Source: JAJZJT01 sp049964655 | Lineage (GTDB): Bacteria > Actinomycetota > Acidimicrobiia > Acidimicrobiales > RAAP-2 | Length of the DNA stretch: 17,426 bases | Direction: 5' to 3' | NCBI GenBank assembly: GCA_049964655.1 | Contig: JBMFXC010000058.1 | Span: 1 to 17,426, forward strand | In this document: positions 1 to 7,039 of the stretch, piece after piece | How positions within the stretch are numbered: position 1 is the stretch's first letter | Layout of the letters: every line of letters begins with the position of its first letter | Notes under the pieces: model-generated | Told to the model about the DNA's origin: nothing | What the model saw: only the letters and a program-made list of their open reading frames with translations | Databases searched by the model: none | Translations under genes and position numbers: made by a program

Positions 1-29
1 TCTGAGACAGCCGCTGCTGGATCGGGCAT
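1..29 (-). CDS. 5' end of an unidentified gene running off the left edge
   Basis: On the minus strand a perfect Shine-Dalgarno AGGAGG (plus positions 35-40) sits five bases before an ATG at 29-27. The nine codons visible read MPDPAAAVS with no stop. The gene is co-directional with the dehydrogenase at 115-960 and starts 85 bp after its stop, so the two could share a transcript. Too little protein is visible to suggest a function. The strong ribosome-binding site is the only evidence that this is a real start. An 8-bp hairpin (39-57) touches the Shine-Dalgarno. Confidence 0.55.
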
Positions 30-38
30 GGCGACCTC

Positions 39-57
39 CTCTCGTCGAGGACGAGAG
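39..57 (-). promoter_or_regulatory. hairpin abutting the ribosome-binding site of the left-edge gene
   Basis: CTCTCGTC (39-46) and GACGAGAG (50-57) are perfect inverted 8-bp arms around a 3-base loop. In the minus-strand mRNA the 3' arm shares its last two bases with the AGGAGG at 40-35 that precedes the ATG at 29. It could modulate access to that site or slow read-through from the upstream gene. The structure is seen directly. The role is inferred. Confidence 0.35.
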
Positions 58-100
58 CGCTCCTCGACGCCAGCGTCCTCCTTTGTTGCGCCCGTGGTCA

Positions 101-114
101 GGGCCGTTCGGCCC
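101..114 (-). terminator. GC hairpin directly after the dehydrogenase stop
   Basis: GGGCCG (101-106), TT, CGGCCC (109-114) forms a perfect 6-bp palindromic stem immediately 3' of the minus-strand stop codon at 117-115. There is no T-tract, so classical intrinsic termination is uncertain. Actinobacterial terminators often lack T-tracts. The same 14-base string AGGGCCGTTCGGCC occurs again at 1109-1122, upstream of the DUF302 gene. Confidence 0.35.
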
Positions 115-960
115 TCAATGGCGGAAGAGGCGCGCCACAGTGGCGATGTCGGCGTCGGCCAGCCCGGCGGCAGCCGCCGCGTCGAAGGCGTCACGCGCCG
201 CGGCCCCCATGCGCAGGGCGACGTCGTCCGACGCAGCAAGGTCGACGGCCAACCCGGCGTCCTTACGACCGAGCACCGTCGTCCACCACCCCGGGTTTCC
301 ACCGGTGAGCACTGCCTCGAACCGGTTGCGGAGCCCCGGAGCGACGAGGGGGCTCTCGCCGAGCAGTCGACGCAGATCGTCCTCGGTGAGACCGCCCGCC
401 CGGCCGACCGCGAACGCTTCGGCCAACGAGGCGATGCCGGTGAGCAGCACGAGGTTCGAGGCAAGCTTGGCAGCGAGGGCGAGCCCGGGGCGACCAAAGA
501 CCACGGACCGGTCGGAGAGCGACGCCACGACCGGCTCGAGCCGGGCGACGAGGTCGTGGTCGCCACCGAGCAGGTAGGTGGCCTGACCGGTTCGCACGGC
601 CTCGGGGCTGCCCAGGACCGGCATGGCGACGAAGTGCTCGAAGGTGCCGGCGAGCTCGTCGGCGAGCGTAGGGGACACGGTCGACGAGTCGACGCAGAGG
701 GTGCCGCGCCCGACCAGGTCGGCGAGCCCGGAGCCGATGACCACGTCGCGAACGGCTGCGTCGTCGGACAACAGCGTGAGGACGACCTCGGCGCCGGCAA
801 CCGCCGCGGCCAGGTCTCCTGCTTCTCGGGCGCCGGCGGCTACGGCGTCACCAGCGCGGCCGGGTGTTCGGTTCCAGACGACGACGTCGTGGCCTCCTTC
901 GACCAGGCGGCCAGCGACCGCTCGGCCCATCCTTCCCATCCCCAAGACCGATACGTGCAC
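115..960 (-). CDS. NAD(P)-dependent beta-hydroxyacid dehydrogenase (3-hydroxyisobutyrate dehydrogenase family)
   Basis: 281 residues, normal for the family. The N-terminal Rossmann domain opens with VSVLGMGRMG (G7-x-G9-x-x-G12) and the strand end VVVWNRT near residue 27. A DSSTVSP segment (91-97) corresponds to the substrate-side D-x-S motif. GLALAAKLASN (159-169) carries the catalytic Lys165 and Asn169 in the G-x-x-x-K-x-x-x-N pattern, and RKD (232-234) matches the late K-D motif. The family oxidises small 3-hydroxyacids or reduces semialdehydes in the cytosol. Substrate cannot be told from sequence, and glyoxylate/succinic-semialdehyde reductase or imine-reductase relatives are possible. 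The GTG start at 960 has GGAGG seven bases upstream. It is divergent from the DUF302 gene and may be co-transcribed with the gene starting at 29. Confidence 0.88.
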   Translation of the reverse strand: MHVSVLGMGRMGRAVAGRLVEGGHDVVVWNRTPGRAGDAVAAGAREAGDLAAAVAGAEVVLTLLSDDAAVRDVVIGSGLADLVGRGTLCVDSSTVSPTLADELAGTFEHFVAMPVLGSPEAVRTGQATYLLGGDHDLVARLEPVVASLSDRSVVFGRPGLALAAKLASNLVLLTGIASLAEAFAVGRAGGLTEDDLRRLLGESPLVAPGLRNRFEAVLTGGNPGWWTTVLGRKDAGLAVDLAASDDVALRMGAAARDAFDAAAAAGLADADIATVARLFRH

Positions 961-1179
961 GACGCCACCTCCCGCTCAACGGCTCACGCGGCCATCGGGG
1001 CCCATTCGGCTGCCGAAGCAGGCTCGAGCGCGGGCGGACCGCCGCCAGTCGGCCACCCTAGCGGCCGTCCTCCCGCGGCTCACCAGGTGGCACGCGACGG
1101 GCATGCCAAGGGCCGTTCGGCCATGGTCGACGGGGGTGCCGGCTCCTATCGTCGAACCAGAGAGACCAAGGAGGCCGCC

Positions 1180-1578
1180 ATGGTGTTCGAAGAGAGCGTG
1201 ACGTTGGCGCAGCCGTTCGACGAGGTGCTGACTCAGGTGAAGGCGTCACTCGCCGCCGAGGGCTTCGAGGTGCTGACCGAAGTCGACATCGAAGAGACGA
1301 TCGGGCAACGGATCGGTACAGACGTGGACCACTTCGTGATCTTGGGTGCCTGCATCCCGGAGCTCGCCAGCCGGGCCCTCTCGGTGGAGCCTCAGCTCGG
1401 AGTGCTCCTCCCCTGCAACGTGGTGGTACGCGAGTCGTCCGCTGGCGTTTGTGTGGAAGCCATGGACCCCGGTGTGCTGGTCACCCTCTCCGGACGCGAC
1501 GAGCTCCAGCCGATCGTCGACGAGGCCCGCAAGCTGGTCGGCGAGGCGCTCGACCGCCTCCTACCGGCCGCCGCCTGA
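1180..1578 (+). CDS. DUF302 domain protein
   Basis: 132 residues that fit a single DUF302 domain over their whole length. The family hallmark is clear: an N-terminal amphipathic stretch (VTLAQPFDEVLTQVKASL), DHFVILGACIPELASRAL in the middle, then LGVLLPCNVVVRE, followed by a glutamate/aspartate-rich helix at the C-terminus. DUF302 proteins are small, usually cytosolic, often found beside thioredoxin, sulfur or metal-stress genes. Their function is not established. The start is fixed by AAGGAGG at 1168-1174, five bases before the ATG. The reading frame stays open far upstream, but that part is a shadow of the divergent dehydrogenase gene. The stop lies inside the first of two near-identical hairpin repeats. 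Confidence 0.9.
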   Translation: MVFEESVTLAQPFDEVLTQVKASLAAEGFEVLTEVDIEETIGQRIGTDVDHFVILGACIPELASRALSVEPQLGVLLPCNVVVRESSAGVCVEAMDPGVLVTLSGRDELQPIVDEARKLVGEALDRLLPAAA

Positions 1579-1616
1579 GGCAGCGGGTACTTCCAGCCGC
1601 CTGAGGCGGCGGGTAC
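1570..1616. repeat. two near-identical 21-bp palindromic repeats between convergent genes
   Basis: Copies at 1570-1590 and 1596-1616 differ at one base. Each contains a GCCGCC-TGA-GGCGGC style stem (perfect in copy 2, one mismatch in copy 1). The TGA of copy 1 is the DUF302 stop codon. The pair sits between the convergent DUF302 and aldo/keto reductase genes, where a bidirectional terminator would be expected, but there is no T-tract. It also looks like a short segmental duplication. Confidence 0.6.
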
Positions 1617-1643
1617 AGGACAGGCGGCCACACCGGGCCTGGC

Positions 1644-2600
1644 TCAGTACCTCCCGCCAACGGCGCGTTCGGCAAGGGCGTCGAGCTGGGCGACGTCGTC
1701 GGCGGTGAGCTCGACCTCGAGGGCGGCGACGTTCTGCTCCAACCAGGACCGGCGCTTGGTGCCCGGGATGGGCACTACAGGCACGCCGAGCCGGTGCGTC
1801 TGACCGTGCACCCAGGCCAGGGCGACCTGCGCAGGCTGGGCCCCCGTGCGGTCCGCCACGGAGCGGACAGCGTCGGCGATCGCCTGGTTGGCCACCAGGG
1901 CATCGCCGCCAAAGCGGGGGTTGCGGCGCCGGAAGTCAGACGTGCCGAGCGAGGACGGGTCAACCGTACCGGTCAGGAAGCCCCGACCGAGGGGCGAGTA
2001 GGCGACCAGCCCGACGCCGAGCTCGCGCAACGCGTCGAGCACCTCCGTTTCGGGCTGACGTGCCCACAGGGAGTACTCGCTCTGCACCGCGGCGATCGGG
2101 TGGACGGCGTATGCCCGCCGGAGCAGGTCGCCGTCGACCTCAGACAACCCGAGGTAACGGACCTTGCCTGCCGTCACCAGCTCCGCCATGGCGCCGACGG
2201 TCTCTTCGATCTCGGTCGTCTGGGGCGGCCGATGGAGGTAGTAGAGGTCGATCACGTCGATCCCGAGGCGCAGCAGCGACGCATCGCACGCTCGCTTGAC
2301 GTAGGCGGGCTCCCCGCGCAGCACGCGCTGCCCGTCCCCCATGGCGCGATCGATACCGAACTTGGTGGCGACGACGTGCTCGTCGCGGTGCCTGGCGATC
2401 GCCCGGCCGACGAGGACCTCGTTGTGGCCCTGCCCGTAGACGTCGGCGGTGTCGAGAAAGGTCACCCCGAGCTCACGAGCACGCCGGATGGTGGCGATCG
2501 ACTCGTCCCAGTCAGCCGGTCCGTACCACTCGCTCATGCCCATGCAACCGAGCCCCTGAGCCGACACGACGAGGCCGCCGCCGAGCGTGATCGCGTCCAT
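1644..2600 (-). CDS. aldo/keto reductase
   Basis: 318 residues, a full-length single-domain (alpha/beta)8 barrel reductase that uses NADPH to reduce carbonyl substrates in the cytosol. The catalytic tetrad is present: Asp50 (FLDTADVYG), Tyr55, Lys80 (VVATKFG) and His123 (DLYYLHRPP). LGCMGMSEWYG near the N-terminus and VPIPGTKRRSWLEQN near the C-terminus, which binds the NADP phosphate in the family, match the YajO/IolS-type AKR subgroup. The physiological substrate is unknown. The ATG at 2600 follows AGGAGG with eight bases between. It lies 86 bp downstream of the DUF2510 gene on the same strand, so co-transcription is possible. It converges on the DUF302 gene. Confidence 0.92.
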   Translation of the reverse strand: MDAITLGGGLVVSAQGLGCMGMSEWYGPADWDESIATIRRARELGVTFLDTADVYGQGHNEVLVGRAIARHRDEHVVATKFGIDRAMGDGQRVLRGEPAYVKRACDASLLRLGIDVIDLYYLHRPPQTTEIEETVGAMAELVTAGKVRYLGLSEVDGDLLRRAYAVHPIAAVQSEYSLWARQPETEVLDALRELGVGLVAYSPLGRGFLTGTVDPSSLGTSDFRRRNPRFGGDALVANQAIADAVRSVADRTGAQPAQVALAWVHGQTHRLGVPVVPIPGTKRRSWLEQNVAALEVELTADDVAQLDALAERAVGGRY

Positions 2601-2686
2601 GACGTGCTCCTCCTGCCCCCGACCGGGTGGCGCTCATCCGGTCACTCACCTCGAGGATAGGGGCAGCACCGCGCCGGAGGCGCCGG

Positions 2687-3790
2687 TCAGGACGATCCGT
2701 CCTCCCGCCACGCGCTGCCGTCCCACCGGACCGTGGACGCCCATCGGCTGCCATCCCAGTAATGGAGGTGATGCGGGTCACCTCCGACCGGGTGCCAGCC
2801 CACCACCCCGCCGAGAGGAGCCAACGACCCGCCGACCCCGGACGCCGGTTCCTGCTGGATCGTCGGCTGCGCCTGGACCGCAGAGGGGACGGTCGGCTGT
2901 GCCTGGACCGCAGACGGGACGGTCGGCACGAAGCCGGCCTGGGCGGGAGGTGCGCTTCCTGCCGTCGGCCCCGACCAGGTCCCCCACGCCGCCACGTCCC
3001 CCGAGACGACACCCGTCGGGAACCCGACAGGAGCAACCGCCACGCCGCGTCGACCCCGGCGGCCCGAGCGGCGCACCAGACCAACGACGAACCCGACGAC
3101 CACCGCTGCGGCCACCACGCCTGCGACGACTGGAGCCGCACTGGATGGAGGGGCCGGCAGGCGACCGAACTGGGTCGTCGCCATGGTGTCGAGCTGGGCG
3201 GCCGACAGTGGTACCCCGGTCGGGCCGGCCGAGTACGTCTCGACGAGCTCGGAGACGTTGCCCCGATGGGCGGCGACGATCGCCCCGACCACACCGTTGC
3301 CCGTGCAGCTGGCAGTGTCCGAACCCGGGATGCTCGACAGCGAGCCCGTCGCATCAGGGTTGTTGCCCGTCGTGGCAACACACTCTTGGCGCACACCGCT
3401 GGCGACCATCTGGTCGAGGTTGCCGAGCCCGCTCGGCCACTGCACGAGAGTGACCGCGACGAGTGAATCAGATGCCGGCGAGGTCCACAGCTCGGCTGCG
3501 ACCTCGACTTGTGCGCCAGGCGGGGAGATCGCGTCCTCGTCGAACTTGGTGATGCGCGAGACGATGGCGGCGACCTCGGCTGACGGCGCCAGTTGCCAGC
3601 TTGCCGACGGGGGCGGCGCCACGATGAGCGCGTCGAGGGTGACGTCTCCGGCGGCGGCGGCCACAGGTGCCGTCGCCGTCACGACACCCCCGGCACCCAA
3701 CGCAACCAGCGCCACGGCAACCAGCCATCCCGGTACACGGCGACGGTCCCGCCACAGCACCGTCCTTCTGGTACGAGCGTTCTCTCTCAC
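2687..3790 (-). CDS. membrane protein with two transmembrane helices and a C-terminal DUF2510 domain
   Basis: 367 residues from the GTG at 3790, chosen because AAAGG lies seven bases upstream and a basic N-terminus (RTRRTVLWRDRRR) then leads straight into a hydrophobic segment at about 21-47. Residues about 50-215 are a predicted extracytoplasmic domain with two cysteines (137 and 162) that could form a disulfide. I do not recognise a family for it. A second hydrophobic segment (about 217-239) is followed by a basic stop-transfer stretch, a Pro/Gln linker with TVPSAVQAQP twice in tandem, and a C-terminal DUF2510 (about 330-363, WHPVGGD...HYWDGSRW). DUF2510 is a short tryptophan-rich domain common in actinobacterial membrane proteins, of unproven function. 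The frame stays open upstream but is antisense to the MFS gene there. Divergent from the MFS gene at 4103. Confidence 0.78.
   Translation of the reverse strand: MRENARTRRTVLWRDRRRVPGWLVAVALVALGAGGVVTATAPVAAAAGDVTLDALIVAPPPSASWQLAPSAEVAAIVSRITKFDEDAISPPGAQVEVAAELWTSPASDSLVAVTLVQWPSGLGNLDQMVASGVRQECVATTGNNPDATGSLSSIPGSDTASCTGNGVVGAIVAAHRGNVSELVETYSAGPTGVPLSAAQLDTMATTQFGRLPAPPSSAAPVVAGVVAAAVVVGFVVGLVRRSGRRGRRGVAVAPVGFPTGVVSGDVAAWGTWSGPTAGSAPPAQAGFVPTVPSAVQAQPTVPSAVQAQPTIQQEPASGVGGSLAPLGGVVGWHPVGGDPHHLHYWDGSRWASTVRWDGSAWREDGSS
2861..2920 (-). repeat. 30-bp in-frame tandem duplication inside the DUF2510 gene
   Basis: Units 2861-2890 and 2891-2920 match at 27 of 30 bases and encode TVPSAVQAQP twice (about residues 290-309). 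Because the unit is a multiple of three it lengthens the linker without breaking the frame. The three differences suggest the duplication is not brand new. Confidence 0.75.
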
Positions 3791-4102
3791 CCACCCGCCT
3801 TTCTTGCTCCGGGGTCGACGCACGGACGTGACCGCAGGTTGGCCCCAACGCCACCATCGGCACGCGCACCGGAAGACCTGAGCCCGACCGCGCCTGGTCA
3901 CGAGGACGGCCACCATCCGTGGAGACCGGGTGCTCGCCGGCCAGCGACGCCGGTCGTCCGGCGGGGAACCCGTGGGAGCAGGGAGCCCGTGAGCCGCTGC
4001 CAAGCGCGTGTCTCCTCGGGGCCGCTGCTGCGGATGTGCGCGAGGAGTAGGCGGAGAAGGGGAATACGACCACCGCCCGCGGCGGTTCCGGTAGGGGTGA
4101 AC
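3791..4102. other. 312-bp divergent intergenic region, no gene seen
   Basis: Shared upstream region of the DUF2510 gene (minus) and the MFS carrier (plus). No recognisable sigma-70 promoter stands out in this GC-rich stretch. A hairpin ACCGCC-CGC-GGCGGT (4072-4086) lies just before the AGGGG ribosome-binding site (4093-4097) of the MFS gene and could affect its translation. Open frames here are shadows of the flanking genes. Confidence 0.5.
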
Positions 4103-5302
4103 GTGGCCCCAACAAGCAACCCGGGAATCGACGCGCCCAGCGCGTCGGCTGACCCTGCCAGTGGTCACGCGGTGGACCAGAGCGAGGGGCGGCTCCTCGG
4201 GCTCACCTGGTCGCACCTCCTCAACGACGGCGCTGCCAACTACCTCCCCGGCGTCCTCCCAGCAGTCTTGGTCGCCGTGCACGAGCCCGTACGCATGGCC
4301 GGTGCCCTGGTGGCCGCCCTGATCATCGGCCAGGCGCTCCAGCCGGCCGTCGGTTGGGTGGCGGACCGGATCGGCGGGCGAAGCATGATCGCCGCGGGGC
4401 TGGGGCTCAGCTCGCTCGGGGGTGGCCTGCTCGGCACCGCCCACAGCGTCGGACCGCTCGTCGTGCTCCTGCTCGCCATCGGGGTGGGCAGCGCGCTGTT
4501 CCATCCCCAGGCCCTCGCCGCCGTCCGGGCGATGGTGCAAGGGCGCAAGGGACTGATGACGTCGGTGTTCCTGGTCGGCGGCGAGCTCGGCCGGGGCATC
4601 TGGCCCACCATCGCCAGCCTCGTGGCCACCCACTTCGGCCTGGGCGCTCTATGGGTCATGGCCGTGCCCGGTCTCGTCACGGTGGGGCTGGTCTACCGCT
4701 GGGCTCCCAAGCTCCCCCCGAAGCCACGCACCGGGAGCGCCATCCGCTGGAGCGAGCACGCCCGGCCGATGGCCCTGCTGATCGCCTACCGGGGGCCGCG
4801 TGCCCTCACGACCTACGGGCTGGCTACCTTCATCCCCATCCTCTGGCACCTCCGGGGCGAGAGCCTCGTGACCGGTGCCACGGTGATCACCACCATGATC
4901 ACCGTGGGTGTCGTCGGCAACCTGTCGGGTGGCCACCTGACTGACCGGCTCGGGCGCCGCACGGTGCTCGTGACCTCGGCGCTCGCCACCGCAGCCCTGA
5001 TCCTCCCGGTCGTCTACCTGCGGGGCGCCGTCGTGTGGGTGGCCGCCGGGCTGCTCGGGATGGCGCTGTTCCTGACGGCGTCGACCACCGTGCTGATCGG
5101 CCAGGACATCTTCCCCGAGAACCGGTCCATGGGCTCGGGGATCGCCCTGGGGTTCGCCAACGGCCTCGGCGCCTTGCTGGTGCTCGTCGTCGGGCTCTTC
5201 GTCCACGACAGCGACGTGGTGGAGATCTTCTGGGTCCTCGCCGCGCTCAGCCTGGCGACGGTCATCCCTGCCCTTGCCTTCCCACGGCGCCTGATGCGCT
5301 GA
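4103..5302 (+). CDS. MFS carrier of the fosmidomycin-resistance (Fsr) type
   Basis: 399 residues from the GTG at 4103, close to the roughly 400 of E. coli Fsr. This start is preferred because AGGGG (4093-4097) is five bases upstream. A GTG at 4097 in the same frame lacks a ribosome-binding site. After a polar N-terminus the protein has many hydrophobic segments. The N-terminal signature SHLLNDGAANYLPGVLPA is typical of Fsr, with motif-A-like loops GWVADRIGGR (about 84-93) and GHLTDRLGRR in the second half. Fsr proteins export small phosphonate or other drugs by proton antiport across the inner membrane. The true substrate is unknown. A strong hairpin lies 31 bp after the stop, and the DedA fusion follows on the same strand. 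Confidence 0.87.
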   Translation: MAPTSNPGIDAPSASADPASGHAVDQSEGRLLGLTWSHLLNDGAANYLPGVLPAVLVAVHEPVRMAGALVAALIIGQALQPAVGWVADRIGGRSMIAAGLGLSSLGGGLLGTAHSVGPLVVLLLAIGVGSALFHPQALAAVRAMVQGRKGLMTSVFLVGGELGRGIWPTIASLVATHFGLGALWVMAVPGLVTVGLVYRWAPKLPPKPRTGSAIRWSEHARPMALLIAYRGPRALTTYGLATFIPILWHLRGESLVTGATVITTMITVGVVGNLSGGHLTDRLGRRTVLVTSALATAALILPVVYLRGAVVWVAAGLLGMALFLTASTTVLIGQDIFPENRSMGSGIALGFANGLGALLVLVVGLFVHDSDVVEIFWVLAALSLATVIPALAFPRRLMR

Positions 5303-5333
5303 CCGCCAACGGCTCGGGCGACTGGAGCGAGAG

Positions 5334-5358
5334 GGCCCGCTTCCGTCCGGAGCGGGCC
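5334..5358 (+). terminator. hairpin downstream of the Fsr-type carrier
   Basis: GGCCCGCT (5334-5341) pairs perfectly with AGCGGGCC (5351-5358) around a 9-base loop, which allows one further G-U and one C-G pair. It begins 31 bp after the MFS stop and precedes the DedA fusion. There is no T-tract. It suggests that the two genes are not a simple operon, or that read-through is partial. Confidence 0.5.
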
Positions 5359-5365
5359 ACGGGGC

Positions 5366-5399
5366 GGCTGCGGGGATGGCTGCGGGACGGGCTGTGGAC
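5366..5399. repeat. degenerate 11-12 bp tandem repeat, three units
   Basis: GGCTGCGGGGAT, GGCTGCGGGAC and GGGCTGTGGAC follow one another at 5366-5377, 5378-5388 and 5389-5399 in the spacer between the MFS gene and the DedA fusion. The units are imperfect, so this is a weaker case than the other tandem repeats in the window. Confidence 0.4.
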
Positions 5400-5506
5400 G
5401 TCTCGACCTGCCTCGGGACGCCGGAGCGGCCATCATGGACGGGGTCGAACGGACCGGCCGCCGGACGACAACCAGCTACGGGAAGAGCACCGACGGAGAA
5501 CCCCGC

Positions 5507-7039
5507 GTGGACGCACTGATCAACCCGACCCACCTCGTCAGCACGTTCGGCTACGCCGCCATCTTCCTGCTCAGCGTTGCCCAGTCGTGCTGCGTACCGA
5601 CGTCCTCGGAGCTCACCCTCGGCTTCGCCGGAGCACTGTCGGCCACCGGCCAGCTCAACCTGGGCGGGGCGATCGCCGCCGGGGCAGGCGGCGAGCTCGT
5701 CGGGGCCTACCTCGCTTGGGTGATCGGGCGGACGGCAGGGCGGCTCGTCGTGGACCGCTACGGCAAGTACCTCCTGCTCACCCACCACGACCTCGATCGG
5801 GCCGAGGCCTGGTACCAGCGCCATGGGCGTTGGGGCGTCTTCGGCGGCAGGCTCCTCCCCGTCATCCGCAACTTCGTGGCGCTGCCCGCCGGGGTCGCCG
5901 AGGTCCCCCTCGTTCGCTTCGGCGTCCTCACCGCGGCGGGCAGCCTGATCTGGGACGGCGCCATGGCAGGGATCGGCTACGGCGTGGGGAGCCGATGGCA
6001 CGAGATCGCCCATGCCTTCAGCGATGCCGGCTACGTCCTCGGGGCACTGGCCGTGGTCGGTATCGCCTACGTGATCGTCCACCGCTGGCGCTCTTACGGG
6101 GCCCACCTGGGTGAGAGCAACTACCGGGCCCCGTCCGGGACCGGAGGAGCCGGGGTCGTCCCGTCGACCTCCGAGGTCGCCAGCGGCATCGGCATGCCAG
6201 CGGTCGCCTCGGGCGGTGTCGGCATCGAGCCGGGCAGCGGGGGGCTCGCCGTGGCGGACACGGCGCTGGCCGCTTCCCAGGCGGAGGCAACGAGCACCCT
6301 CGGCAGCTGGGGAACGGCTCCGGGACAGGACCAAGGCACCGCCAACCCCCGCGAAGAGCTCCTCGCCCTTCTGCGCACGTTGGCCGCGCCGGGCGAGGGC
6401 GTCGGCGAACGGACCGGTGCAGCAGCCAACGAGCGGCTCACCGCCATCGCCGGAGCAGCCCTCTTCGTGCTCATCTTCCTCGAGGGCGTCACCCTGCTGA
6501 AGATCCACAGCCTGCTCGCCGCCCACGTCATCATCGGCCTCGTGCTCGTCCCGCCCGTCGTGGTCAAGCTGGCCAGCACGAGCTGGCGGTTTCTCCGCTA
6601 CTACACCGGGCACCCCGACTACGTGCGCAAGGGCCCACCCCGCCCCCTGCTGCGCGTGCTCGCGCCGTTCCTCGTCGCCACCACCGTGGTGCTCTTCGGT
6701 TCAGGGATCGGCCTGGTCGTGCTGGCGCACCCCTACGGCTGGCTGTACGTCGTCCACCGCTTCGACTTCGTGGCGTGGTTCGTCATCCTCTCCGTGCACG
6801 TCCTCACCTACCTGTGGCAGGTCCCCGGCATCGTGCGCCGCGACGTGAGCCGCCAGGACCGTTATCGGCGCACCAGCCCGTGGGGTCGTGCCCTGCGGCT
6901 CTGGCTGGTGGGCTCGTCAGTCGTCGCTGGCGTCGCGCTCACGGTGCTGGTGTGGCCGTCGATCTCCCACGACGTCCACCACTTCCACTTCGTCCTCCGC
7001 CAGCTCCACGGCCTTCCAGGCGGCTTCCGGGCGGTGTGA
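5507..7039 (+). CDS. DedA/VTT-domain protein fused to a b561-like multi-helix membrane domain
   Basis: 510 residues in one uninterrupted frame. Residues about 1-200 are a DedA (SNARE-associated/VTT) domain, a family of inner-membrane proteins tied to lipid flipping and membrane-potential homeostasis. It has CVPTSSE (29-35) and GRLLPVIRNFVALPAG (114-129), keeping Arg115 and Arg121. A low-complexity Gly/Ala/Ser linker (about 200-305) leads to a second membrane domain (about 310-485) of roughly five helices, with His340 and His431 inside helices and His334 and His417 at helix ends, as in b-type cytochrome folds. The C-terminus is His-rich (SHDVHHFHF, 487-495). The GTG at 5507 is chosen because VDALINPTHLV resembles usual DedA starts and GGAG is eight bases upstream. 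An ATG at 5435 with an equal GGAG would add 24 residues. Gln26 replaces the conserved acid. Haem binding is inferred. Confidence 0.82.
   Translation: MDALINPTHLVSTFGYAAIFLLSVAQSCCVPTSSELTLGFAGALSATGQLNLGGAIAAGAGGELVGAYLAWVIGRTAGRLVVDRYGKYLLLTHHDLDRAEAWYQRHGRWGVFGGRLLPVIRNFVALPAGVAEVPLVRFGVLTAAGSLIWDGAMAGIGYGVGSRWHEIAHAFSDAGYVLGALAVVGIAYVIVHRWRSYGAHLGESNYRAPSGTGGAGVVPSTSEVASGIGMPAVASGGVGIEPGSGGLAVADTALAASQAEATSTLGSWGTAPGQDQGTANPREELLALLRTLAAPGEGVGERTGAAANERLTAIAGAALFVLIFLEGVTLLKIHSLLAAHVIIGLVLVPPVVVKLASTSWRFLRYYTGHPDYVRKGPPRPLLRVLAPFLVATTVVLFGSGIGLVVLAHPYGWLYVVHRFDFVAWFVILSVHVLTYLWQVPGIVRRDVSRQDRYRRTSPWGRALRLWLVGSSVVAGVALTVLVWPSISHDVHHFHFVLRQLHGLPGGFRAV

Noticed and set aside
28..1179. Long plus-strand open frame leading into the DUF302 gene
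   Set aside because: It is antisense to the well-supported dehydrogenase (115-960), has a low-complexity charged translation with no family motif, and the DUF302 gene has its own perfect Shine-Dalgarno at 1168.
3791..4633. Minus-strand extension of the DUF2510 gene by 281 codons
   Set aside because: It lies antisense to the Fsr-type carrier and reads as charged low-complexity sequence. The basic N-terminus plus hydrophobic helix right after the GTG at 3790 marks the true start.
4649..6613. 654-codon minus-strand frame opposite the MFS and DedA genes
   Set aside because: The translation is Asp/Gly/Glu/Arg-rich with no domain and mirrors the codon bias of the real plus-strand membrane-protein genes.
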